Below are positions 1 through 6,898 of a DNA stretch of 64,000 bases, in pieces. Made by a program: the position numbers and the translations under genes. This DNA is from Iodobacter arcticus (GTDB lineage: Bacteria > Pseudomonadota > Gammaproteobacteria > Burkholderiales > Chitinibacteraceae), in assembly GCF_042664895.1 (NCBI RefSeq), contig NZ_JBHTBQ010000004.1, positions 186,001-250,000 on the forward strand, read 5' to 3'. Within the stretch, counting starts at the first letter, position 1. Every line of letters begins with the position of its first letter. The notes under the pieces were generated by a model, which saw only the letters and a list, made by a program, of their open reading frames with translations, had not been told where the DNA came from and did not search any database.

Positions 1-478
1 GCAAAATTAAATCAGCCACAACCGGATCGCCGACTTCCACATGCATATGCAGACGGCACTCCAGCGCAATACCGCAATCGGCAAGGCGGGGTGGTTTTAC
101 GGCGGTGGATGGCGTAAGGGCTAGCCCAAGGGCGGTAGCTTCGCTTTCATTTGGGGCAAAAGCGGCCGCGCTGGCATTCACTTGTGGTGCGTGTCCGCGC
201 GATGGCAGGTGAACCACGCATTCCCCCGTTTGCAAAATATTGCGCGCAGTATCTTTAAGCAGGGCATTATCGTGGCGGCGATTAATACTCACCGAAACAA
301 TCATGGGCTCATTAGACACAATATTAAAGTAAGAAAAAGGCGCTACATTAACGATGCCATTGACGCTTTGGGTATTAATCCATGCAATAGGGCGTGGTAC
401 AACACAATCGCTGATGAGTGCGTATTTTTCATCGGGCGAAAGTGCCGAAATGGTTAATTCCATGCTTGTGCTGCTCAT
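1..478 (-). CDS. Flavin reductase-like (FMN-binding split-barrel) protein, 3' end cut by window edge
   Basis: About 159 codons are visible, reading leftward from ATG at 478 with no stop before the window edge, so the C-terminus is missing. A second in-frame ATG at 463 is an alternative start; neither has a clear Shine-Dalgarno. The translation has RPIAWINT near residue 29 and NVAPFSYFNIVSNEP near residue 42, typical of the flavin reductase-like family whose members bind FMN and often act as NAD(P)H:flavin reductases or as flavoproteins of unknown substrate. It is divergent from the Hsp70-like gene, with about 140 bp between the starts. The substrate cannot be named. Confidence 0.8.
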   Translation of the reverse strand, partial: MSSTSMELTISALSPDEKYALISDCVVPRPIAWINTQSVNGIVNVAPFSYFNIVSNEPMIVSVSINRRHDNALLKDTARNILQTGECVVHLPSRGHAPQVNASAAAFAPNESEATALGLALTPSTAVKPPRLADCGIALECRLHMHVEVGDPVVADLIL

Positions 479-620
479 TCTGGCTTAAGTATTGAACGTA
501 AATGGGGGCAAATCTGATTAACTCAATACAAATATTAAAAGATAAGACGATGATTCGAAATTGTTTTGTTCGCCTTTGGCGGGTAGAATTACGCCCCTTT
601 TTGCCGTCCGGAACAGGCCT

Positions 621-1886
621 GTGACTACTCCTAATTTTGCTCGTGCCTGCGGCATCGATTTTGGTACTTCTAATTCTACGGTGGGCTGGGTTCGCCCCGG
701 CCACAACACGCTGATTTCTTTGGAAGATGGCAAGGCCACACTGCCTTCGATGGTGTTTTTTAATGCCGAAGAAGATTCGGTTTGCTTTGGCCGCGCGGCC
801 ATGGGCGAGTATCTAGAAGGCTACGAAGGCCGCTTGATGCGCTCACTTAAAAGCCTGTTGGGCAGCAGCCTGATCGACGCGCAAACCGAAGTAAATGGCC
901 GTGCCATACCGCTGCGTGGCTTATTAGCCAAATATATTGGTGAATTAAAACTTCGCGCTGAAGCCACGGCGGGTCGGCCTTTCGAGCAGGCGGTATTTGG
1001 CCGCCCTGTGCATTTTGTTGATGACGATGCGGCGGCCGATGCGCAAGCCGAAAAAACGCTGGCCGAGATTGCCTATCAAGTAGGCTTTAAGGAAATTAGT
1101 TTTCAGTTTGAGCCGATTGCGGCCGCTTTTCATTACGAGTGCAGTATTCAAAAAGAAGAGCTGGTGCTGATTGTGGATATTGGCGGTGGTACTTCGGATT
1201 TTTCGTTGGTGCGTTTATCGCCAGAGCGTGCAAAGCTTCTAGATCGCCGCGATGATTTATTAGCCAGCGCCGGTGTGCATATTGGCGGCACAGATTTTGA
1301 TAAAGCGCTGAGCCTTGCTGGCGTAATGCCCTTACTGGGCTATAAAACGCGGCTAAAGAATAACTCGGAAGTCCCCTCGGGCACCTTCTTTAATCTGGCC
1401 ACTTGGCACACGATTAACTTTGCCTACACCCGCCGCTCTTGGAGTGATCTGGCCGATGTTTATCGCGATGCAATGGAGCGCGATAAGCTGGATCGCTTGA
1501 TGAGCCTGATCGAGCAACGCGCCGGGCACTGGCTGGCCTTGCAAGTTGAAGACGCCAAAATTGCACTCTCTAGCAGCGATAAAACCACGATCTTGCTGGA
1601 TAGATTAGAAGACGATCTGACTCATGAGCTGACCCGCGCCGATTTTGATCATTCGATTTCTCGCTTGGTGGATACGGTAGAAAAAACAGTCACTGAGCTA
1701 TTAAACACCGCAGGCATCACCGTTGAGCAAGTCGATACCGTATTCTTTACCGGCGGCTCTAGCGGCGTGCCACTACTGCGTGCCCAAGTCGGTGCATTAT
1801 TGCCTAATGCCCGCCATGTAGAAGGTGATTTATTTGGCAGTATCGGCACAGGATTGGCAGTGGAAGCGGCAAGGCGGTTTGGCTGA
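621..1886 (+). CDS. yegD: Hsp70-like chaperone of the YegD family
   Basis: An actin/Hsp70-fold ATPase without a substrate-binding domain. Phosphate-1 motif GIDFGTSNSTVG lies near the N-terminus, phosphate-2 motif DIGGGTSDFSLV in the middle, and the adenosine motif FFTGGSSGVPLL near the C-terminus. From GTG at 621 the protein is 421 residues, close to E. coli YegD (450); an upstream in-frame TTG at 561 would add 20 unlikely residues. The start choice rests on the motif lying close to the new N-terminus and on a weak GGAACAGG upstream. Its last 82 bp reappear in decayed form at 5125-5195. The client and cellular role are unknown. Confidence 0.88.
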   Translation: MTTPNFARACGIDFGTSNSTVGWVRPGHNTLISLEDGKATLPSMVFFNAEEDSVCFGRAAMGEYLEGYEGRLMRSLKSLLGSSLIDAQTEVNGRAIPLRGLLAKYIGELKLRAEATAGRPFEQAVFGRPVHFVDDDAAADAQAEKTLAEIAYQVGFKEISFQFEPIAAAFHYECSIQKEELVLIVDIGGGTSDFSLVRLSPERAKLLDRRDDLLASAGVHIGGTDFDKALSLAGVMPLLGYKTRLKNNSEVPSGTFFNLATWHTINFAYTRRSWSDLADVYRDAMERDKLDRLMSLIEQRAGHWLALQVEDAKIALSSSDKTTILLDRLEDDLTHELTRADFDHSISRLVDTVEKTVTELLNTAGITVEQVDTVFFTGGSSGVPLLRAQVGALLPNARHVEGDLFGSIGTGLAVEAARRFG

Positions 1887-2173
1887 TGGTTGCTCTGTGG
1901 TAACCCCTTGCCACGAATGCCCTCCGCATAGAGGGGCTTTTATCCATACTTTTGGCATATTAGTAGATGTGCCAATGCGTTACGGTTCTACGAGGGCTTA
2001 CTGCTAGGGGCCTTGCTTATTCAAAGTGATTTATGGTGCATTACTTAACTGATGTCACGCTGCGATAACGAAAAATCAATGGGTTGTGATTTTTTTAATA
2101 AGCTACAGCTCCCATTCTGTCTAGATGCTTGCGTAACATCAGTAGATAAGTAAAAAGTGAGTAGGGGAGAAGT
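1887..2173. other. Intergenic stretch between yegD and doxX-like gene
   Basis: No gene is supported in these 287 bases. A weak terminator-like element follows yegD: CCCTC at 1920-1924 pairs with GAGGG at 1931-1935, followed by GCTTTTAT. The two genes converge, so this region should hold both 3' ends. It also forms the left edge of the block that the duplicated yegD tail brackets. I found no recognisable IS ends. Confidence 0.5.
1920..1941 (+). terminator. Weak rho-independent terminator after yegD
   Basis: Five-base-pair stem CCCTC/GAGGG with a six-base loop CGCATA, then a short T run (GCTTTTAT). The stem is short, so the call is tentative. Confidence 0.35.
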
Positions 2174-2590
2174 TCATTCTTTTTCTGGTTTACGTTCATC
2201 AATGCCCCACGATCCGGAGCCCACAGTGCTAAGGCAGAGCAGCCCCCCCATGATGGCGACGTTTTTCAGAAAGTGATTCAGCTGATTTTGGTAGGTAGCT
2301 GCTTCTGCTGCCCAGAAAGCATGGAAAATTACGGCGGCCCCCGCAGTAAATATCAGCAAGGTCCATGCAACATATCGTACTCGCCAGCCCGCAATCAGTG
2401 CCAGGCTACCACACACCTCTAACACAATGGTGGCTGCCAGTAGTACTTCGGCAGCAGGCAGGCCTTTGGATGCCATAAAACTTGCGATACTTGTAAATTG
2501 TCCTATTTTGTTGAGGCCTGAGACGAAAAATAAGACTCCCATTAAGGTACGCCCAATCATAAGGCTCAATGCGGAGTGTTGGTGCGTCAT
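2174..2590 (-). CDS. DoxX family membrane protein
   Basis: The 138-residue protein has four hydrophobic segments. The N-terminal pattern IGRTLMGVLFFVSGLNKI is typical of DoxX/SURF4-like small membrane proteins, and HFLKNVAIMGGLL near the C-terminus fits too. Family members sit in redox-related complexes or have no known role. It lies 51 bp downstream of the MFS transporter gene on the same strand, so the two may be cotranscribed. Start ATG at 2590. Both genes belong to the block bounded by the yegD-tail repeat. Confidence 0.85.
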   Translation of the reverse strand: MTHQHSALSLMIGRTLMGVLFFVSGLNKIGQFTSIASFMASKGLPAAEVLLAATIVLEVCGSLALIAGWRVRYVAWTLLIFTAGAAVIFHAFWAAEAATYQNQLNHFLKNVAIMGGLLCLSTVGSGSWGIDERKPEKE

Positions 2591-2641
2591 TAGTGTTCCT
2601 GCTGAGTTTCGTGAATATTTCGTAAGTCGATAGAGGCGTAC

Positions 2642-3982
2642 TTACCGTTTTTGACTAATGATGGTCAGCGGTAGCTCCCTAGCGATGAGCAGCAGCATCA
2701 ATACAGATCCCATCGTGGGCACAGCCATGGCGAGAAAAATGTCACTATAGGACCAGTTGAGTCGGATTAACTCCCCTCCTAACACTGGGCCAACAATCGA
2801 GCCGACGCGGCCTATGCCTAGACTCCAGCCAATTCCCGTTGAGCGTAGGGTCGTTGGGTAGTAGGTGGCAGCAAGTGCATTGACCGCAGGCTGCCCGCCG
2901 ATTATGGAAAAGCCAGTTACTATAATTACAAGGAACAGCAAGGGTAGCGAAGCGGTCGATTGGCCGATCATTGCGATAGTAAATGCTGCGATTGCAAACG
3001 ACGGAACTAGTACTTTAAAAAATCCGATGCGATCAATCGCCGGCCCCATTAAAACTGTGCCTAGCACCCCCCCAACCTGCAGAGCTGTGCCAATCAACAC
3101 CGCCATAGAGGTGGAAAGCCCCACACTGTTGGCTACGGTCGGTAGCCAGTTTGAAAGAAAATATAGATTGAGGAGGTTCATAAAATTCACCCCCCAAAGT
3201 AGGATGGTTACTTTAGCTCGTCCCTCACGGAAAAGTTCAGCGACAGGCGCGCCGCCTTGTCTTTTCTCGGGTATGACATAGCGACTCTCAGAGTCGATTT
3301 GCACAGATGAGTCGATCTTGCGCAGGGTAGCGGCGACGTTTTCTAGTTTTTTGCCCTTGATTATCAAAAACTGCATCGATTCTGGCAAAAAGAAGTACAT
3401 CAGGGCCGCTATAACTAAGGGGGAAATGCCTCCAAGGTAGAATACCGATTGCCAGCCTAGCGCTGGAATCATCATGGATGAAAGTAGCCCACCGAGCACT
3501 GCACCTAGGGTAAACCCGCAGGAGACCAGCATCATCAGTGTAACTTTTTTTCGTTTTGGGCTGAACTCTCCCACTAGTGCCAGCGCACTGGGCATGATTG
3601 CACCAAGCCCTAGCCCCGTCATAAATCGCATGATTTGCAGCTCTATGATTGTGGTGACTTGTGTTGTAGCAAGCGTGCACACGGCATAGAAAATTGTTGC
3701 CCAGATTAGGACGGGGCGGCGGCCAATCTTGTCGGCCAAGGTGCTGAGCGCCAGCGAGCCAACTAACATGCCCAAGAGCCCAGCACCAAATACTGGTCCG
3801 AGGTTCGCTTTGCTAACGCCCCACTCCTTGATAATAGCCGGTGCAACATAGCCCATGGCTTGTACATCGAAACCATCCATCAGCACAGTTAAGCCAATCA
3901 TGATCATAATCCACATCTGAGTGCTGCTAATCTTGTTTGCGTCGATTAACTCGGGGATGTTGATAAGGGGCTGGCTACTCAT
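2642..3982 (-). CDS. MFS transporter, aromatic acid:H+ symporter-like (PcaK/BenK type)
   Basis: A major facilitator superfamily carrier of 446 residues with about 12 membrane segments. MDGFDVQAMGYVAPAI in the first segment is characteristic of the AAHS group that imports benzoate, 4-hydroxybenzoate and relatives; LADKIGRRPVLI is the loop 2-3 signature. ATG at 3982 is preceded at good spacing by AGGA. The open frame continues to 4111, but those 43 extra residues are polar and unlike the family. It is divergent from the LysR regulator gene, the usual arrangement for a regulated uptake system. The actual substrate is unknown. Confidence 0.87.
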   Translation of the reverse strand: MSSQPLINIPELIDANKISSTQMWIMIMIGLTVLMDGFDVQAMGYVAPAIIKEWGVSKANLGPVFGAGLLGMLVGSLALSTLADKIGRRPVLIWATIFYAVCTLATTQVTTIIELQIMRFMTGLGLGAIMPSALALVGEFSPKRKKVTLMMLVSCGFTLGAVLGGLLSSMMIPALGWQSVFYLGGISPLVIAALMYFFLPESMQFLIIKGKKLENVAATLRKIDSSVQIDSESRYVIPEKRQGGAPVAELFREGRAKVTILLWGVNFMNLLNLYFLSNWLPTVANSVGLSTSMAVLIGTALQVGGVLGTVLMGPAIDRIGFFKVLVPSFAIAAFTIAMIGQSTASLPLLFLVIIVTGFSIIGGQPAVNALAATYYPTTLRSTGIGWSLGIGRVGSIVGPVLGGELIRLNWSYSDIFLAMAVPTMGSVLMLLLIARELPLTIISQKR

Positions 3983-4175
3983 GACGCGGCATCCTGGATG
4001 GTGGGTAACATCAGTGTTCTGGTTGTAGGGAAGCTCTTGGAATGGGGATGAATCATGATTGTTTCGTCTCCTAAAGGCGCTTAAAAATATTGCACGAATT
4101 TTTATAGCCAAATTAATTAGAAGTTAATTCTATTGATAATTCAATCATTTTTTTATTGTGGATATATCAGAAAAT
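3983..4175. promoter_or_regulatory. Divergent control region between MFS transporter and LysR regulator
   Basis: AT-rich 193-bp gap between divergent starts. It contains the interrupted palindrome ATTGA-TAAT-TCAAT at 4132-4145 and, just before it, AGAA-GTTAA-TTCT at 4121-4133. LysR-type regulators usually bind interrupted dyads of the T-N11-A type in such gaps, so these are candidate operator sites. This is inference from position and symmetry. Confidence 0.45.
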
Positions 4176-5093
4176 ATGATGAATGTAACTTTGCGACAAC
4201 TGCGTGCTTTTGTGGCTGTTGCCAAATCAGCAAGCTTTACTGAAGCAGCAAGTCAACTGCACATCACCCAGTCGGCACTGAGTGGTTTGATTAAGGAGCT
4301 GGAGAATACTTTAGGCGTGCAGGTGGTTTATCGCAGCACACGCAAAGTGCAGCTGTCCGAGGTTGGAGGTGAATTCTTGCCTTTGGCTATCCGAGTCCTG
4401 CAGGATCTTGATGAAGCATTTCACGCTATCCGTGATTTGAAGACCTTGAAGAGTGGCTTGGTCCGAGTCGCTGCACCACAGCTGATGGCTTGTACGCTGA
4501 TGCCCGAAATCATTGCTGCATTCAATAAGCAATACCCAGCAGTACAGATTCGTTTGTCGGACTGCGCAGTGGAAGCGGTGCAGTCAAAAGTACATAGTGG
4601 CGAAGTTGATTTCGCCATTGGGCCAGAACGGGAGGCGTCACATGAAATCACGGCACACAGTTTGTTTGAAATTCCTTTTGTCGCGGTATTTCCACCGGAT
4701 CACCCGCTAGGTACGCAGAGCTCTGTGACCTGGACAGATATTTCCCGCTACCCGCTGATTGCGTTGCAAGGAGAATATACACAACGGTTAAGCGCTGATT
4801 TGCAGGCCGCATCGGGTACTCTGACACTGACTCCTGATGTTGAGGTAACCTTTATGACCACAGCCCTCAGTATGGTGGCTGCCGGACTTGGGGTGACAAT
4901 CTGTTTGCCGTATGCCACTTCGCTCCTTGATCTCTATAATTTGCAAACACGTTCGCTGCTAGCACCCCAGCTTAGTCGAAAGTTTTATCTGCTGACTAAG
5001 AAAGAGCGGCCCTTGTCGCCAGCAGCTCAAGGAGTTGCTGACTTTATCCGAGAGTATGTGGGGAGGCAAAAGTGGAGTTCGATGCACTTCTGA
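4176..5093 (+). CDS. LysR-type transcriptional regulator
   Basis: The 305-residue protein has an N-terminal winged helix-turn-helix (TLRQLRAFVAVAKSASFTEA followed by LHITQSALS) and a C-terminal periplasmic-binding-like effector domain. Starts at ATG 4176 or 4179 fit the family; GTG at 4158 would add six residues and no start has a strong ribosome-binding site. It is divergent from the MFS gene, so it likely controls that gene in response to an aromatic ligand. Its stop lies 31 bp before the decayed yegD-tail copy. Confidence 0.9.
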   Translation: MMNVTLRQLRAFVAVAKSASFTEAASQLHITQSALSGLIKELENTLGVQVVYRSTRKVQLSEVGGEFLPLAIRVLQDLDEAFHAIRDLKTLKSGLVRVAAPQLMACTLMPEIIAAFNKQYPAVQIRLSDCAVEAVQSKVHSGEVDFAIGPEREASHEITAHSLFEIPFVAVFPPDHPLGTQSSVTWTDISRYPLIALQGEYTQRLSADLQAASGTLTLTPDVEVTFMTTALSMVAAGLGVTICLPYATSLLDLYNLQTRSLLAPQLSRKFYLLTKKERPLSPAAQGVADFIREYVGRQKWSSMHF

Positions 5094-5124
5094 TAGATGG
5101 GCTAACTCAAAGCCTTTTACCACC

Positions 5125-5195
5125 AATGCCCGCCATGTAGAAGGTGATTTATTCGGCAGGACTGGCAGTGGAAGCGGCAAGACGGTTTGGCTGAT
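5125..5195 (+). pseudogene. Remnant of duplicated yegD 3' end
   Basis: These 71 bases match 1806-1887 at the end of yegD with three substitutions and one 11-base deletion (TATCGGCACAG lost after GGCAG). The deletion shifts the frame, and there is no start or upstream coding sequence, so this is a fragment. Its position just past the LysR gene makes the DoxX-MFS-LysR block a segment flanked by direct repeats about 3.3 kb apart. Confidence 0.85.
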
Positions 5196-5255
5196 TGGCC
5201 TTTGTGGGGTGGGCACAGCTTGATCGTACTTACGTTTGCGGGTGGCGTGTTATTC

Positions 5256-5325
5256 GTAGGGCGGGTGAAACCCGCCGATTTCCTAGCTTGTCATGCCAAA
5301 GTCCGGCGGGTTTCACCCGCCCTAC
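5256..5325. repeat. REP-like inverted repeat
   Basis: The left arm 5256-5277 and right arm 5304-5325 are perfect 22-base reverse complements separated by 26 bases. Each arm is itself a hairpin (GGCGGGT-GAA-ACCCGCC). This two-level symmetry is typical of paired REP elements (BIME-like) found between convergent genes. It may also act as a transcription terminator or mRNA stabiliser for the convergent genes on either side. Confidence 0.75.
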
Positions 5326-5408
5326 AAAATCTACACGCCCTGCATGACCTTAGGTTTTACTTGCTTTTAAGGTTTTCTCCGTGTCTACAGATCTTAGGTT
5401 TTAGCCTT

Positions 5409-6488
5409 TCATTGTTTCGCTTTGATAATCACAAATTTGGCGTTCTGCGCGATTAGCTCAATCTGTCTGAAGTTTTTCTTTAGCGCGGCCTGATAGTTTA
5501 AGTGCCGGTTAGCCACTATCCATAATTCACTAGTGCTGCTCATGCATTGCTTGGCTTGGGCAAACATGCTGAGTGCAATATCGGTGGTGACGGTGTTTTG
5601 CTGATGAAATGGTGGGTTGATCAGGATTAAGTCAAAAATTTGCCTGTCTGCTACCGCGCTAGAGAGGCCATCGCTGTGCTGGATTTGGCAGCTAGCGTCT
5701 GGAAAATTGGCGGCAAAGCTGAGTTGGGCGGATTCTACTGCTGCTAAAGATTCATCAAATAAATGTAATTCGGCCTTGGGGTGGAGGCGGTGGAAGGCTA
5801 GGGATAGCAGGCCATTGCCGCAGCCCACGTCGGCAACGGTCTCTGCGCTTGGCAAGCGATCGAAATGCTCGATAAAAAAGCGTGAGCCTATATCTACTTT
5901 TTGCTCGGCAAAAACACCTGGTGCATTGTGGAGTGTGAGGCCTAGCTCGGGCACGGCTTGCAGATAGGGCGTGGCGATTTTTTGGCTTGGTCGCAGGCGG
6001 GCGCTGTACATGCGCGCCTTTCGCTGCGTAGGCAGGTATTCAACGTCATCGCAACAAGATTTAATAATGTCTAAATGCCCATTGCTGACGTGCTTTTGCA
6101 TGCCTGAGAAATGTAAGGTGAGCGGCTCGCTTAAATGCCTCGCTGCCTCTTGCAGCTGAGCTTCAAATAAAGACAAAGACTTGGGCAGCTTAACAAGGCC
6201 ATAGGCCAGCGCTTGGCCAGAGTAGGGCGTAAAGCTTTGCTGGCTATTGATTTCAATGGCGTGCTGTGAGCACCAAGAATCATTGATATGAAACGCGTTT
6301 ACGCCCACGGCACAATGTAGCGCGCCAAAAGCATCGTTGATTAGCAGCGCTGGTGCATCCGCACGAATAAATTCTGCAAGGTATTCATCACTCGCATCCC
6401 ATGCACGTAAATCTTTAGCATGCTTTGCTGGGTAGCGCAGCAAATTTAGCGCGGCAAAGTCAATCAAATCTATTGGGCTTGCAGACAT
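5409..6488 (-). CDS. rlmG: rRNA (guanine-N2)-methyltransferase, RlmG/RsmC family
   Basis: The 359-residue protein has a tandem methyltransferase-like layout. The N-terminal half has RAWDASDEYL and LINDAFGAL, resembling the inactive domain of RlmG. The C-terminal half has the SAM site VADVGCGNGLLSL (about residue 218) and the catalytic NPPF motif within LILINPPFHQQ (about residue 285), as in enzymes that methylate guanine N2 in rRNA. Length and N-terminal motifs favour RlmG (23S G1835) over RsmC (16S G1207), but the two are close. It converges with the LysR gene and is followed by the REP-like element. Confidence 0.8.
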   Translation of the reverse strand: MSASPIDLIDFAALNLLRYPAKHAKDLRAWDASDEYLAEFIRADAPALLINDAFGALHCAVGVNAFHINDSWCSQHAIEINSQQSFTPYSGQALAYGLVKLPKSLSLFEAQLQEAARHLSEPLTLHFSGMQKHVSNGHLDIIKSCCDDVEYLPTQRKARMYSARLRPSQKIATPYLQAVPELGLTLHNAPGVFAEQKVDIGSRFFIEHFDRLPSAETVADVGCGNGLLSLAFHRLHPKAELHLFDESLAAVESAQLSFAANFPDASCQIQHSDGLSSAVADRQIFDLILINPPFHQQNTVTTDIALSMFAQAKQCMSSTSELWIVANRHLNYQAALKKNFRQIELIAQNAKFVIIKAKQ

Positions 6489-6575
6489 ATATTCTTTATT
6501 GATAAGGCCAAAGCTTTGGCTAAGAGGGCGATTCTACCAGTTGCATACTTGCCTGTAGACAGATCAAACACTTGG

Positions 6576-6600
6576 AACCCTCTTGCTGAGGGTTTTTTTA
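6576..6600 (+). terminator. Orphan rho-independent terminator
   Basis: Seven-base-pair stem AACCCTC/GAGGGTT with loop TTGCT, followed by a run of Ts to 6599. It points rightward, yet no plus-strand gene ends nearby; the gene to the left is on the minus strand and starts at 6488. It could end a short untranslated RNA or block read-through toward the antiporter gene. Confidence 0.65.
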
Positions 6601-6817
6601 CGCCTTTTAGTTGGGATGGTATCGATCGCTAGCTGCGTATTTTGGCTTAATTCTTACAGTAAAAACAAACGGAATTATCAGAATTTACCGATGATGTATT
6701 TTAATTAAGTGTTTGTATTTAAATGATTTATTTGTTTGTTTTATACGCTTTTTGCTTGGACATCGTTTGATACTCTGATTGTTAGTACATGGCAATGCAC
6801 TATTTGCTTACAGATTG

Positions 6818-6831
6818 TTGATCTCAGTCAA
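6818..6831 (+). promoter_or_regulatory. FNR/ANR-type box upstream of the antiporter gene
   Basis: TTGAT-CTCA-GTCAA matches the FNR consensus TTGAT-N4-ATCAA at nine of ten positions. Its centre (6824.5) lies 41.5 bp before a start point near 6866, seven bases after the candidate -10 TAAAAT at 6854-6859. This is the class II activator position. The match and spacing are read directly; regulation by oxygen is inference. Confidence 0.6.
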
Positions 6832-6840
6832 TCCTCTTTT

Positions 6841-6888
6841 TTTGTCGAAAATATAAAATATTTCGAAATTACTGAAATATTCGACAAA
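6841..6888 (+). repeat. Imperfect dyad overlapping the promoter and 5' leader of the antiporter gene
   Basis: TTTGTCGAAAATAT at 6841-6854 and ATATTCGACAAA at 6877-6888 form a 12-bp inverted repeat with two bulged As in the left arm. A smaller TTTCGAAA palindrome lies between. The right arm ends where the ribosome-binding sequence AAAGAGG begins. It could be a repressor operator over the -10 or could affect mRNA access. Confidence 0.5.
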
Positions 6889-6898
6889 GAGGCCAAGC

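Larger units (their letters stand above)
5094..5408. other. Intergenic region with yegD-tail remnant and REP-like palindrome
   Basis: 315 bases with no supported gene. From left to right they hold the decayed copy of the yegD 3' end (5125-5195), a large perfect inverted repeat (5256-5325), and two short direct repeats containing CTTAGGTTTTA (about 5346-5360 and 5390-5403). The LysR and rRNA methyltransferase genes converge here. Confidence 0.6.
6489..6898. other. Intergenic control region upstream of the tyrosine decarboxylation locus
   Basis: 410 bases without a supported gene between divergent genes. They hold an orphan plus-strand terminator (6576-6600), an FNR-type box (6818-6831), a candidate -10 (6854-6859) and an imperfect dyad (6841-6888) ending at the ribosome-binding site of the antiporter gene. 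The middle part (about 6620-6800) is AT-rich with no further recognised element. Confidence 0.6.

Noticed and set aside
1961..2030. Possible insertion-sequence end after yegD (AGGGCTTACTGCTAGGGGCC region)
   Set aside because: No matching inverted end or transposase fragment was found on the other side of the block.
5035..5223. Short plus-strand frame with a P-loop-like GSGSGKT string
   Set aside because: The string comes from the frameshifted yegD-tail remnant, not from an ATPase; there is no domain around it.
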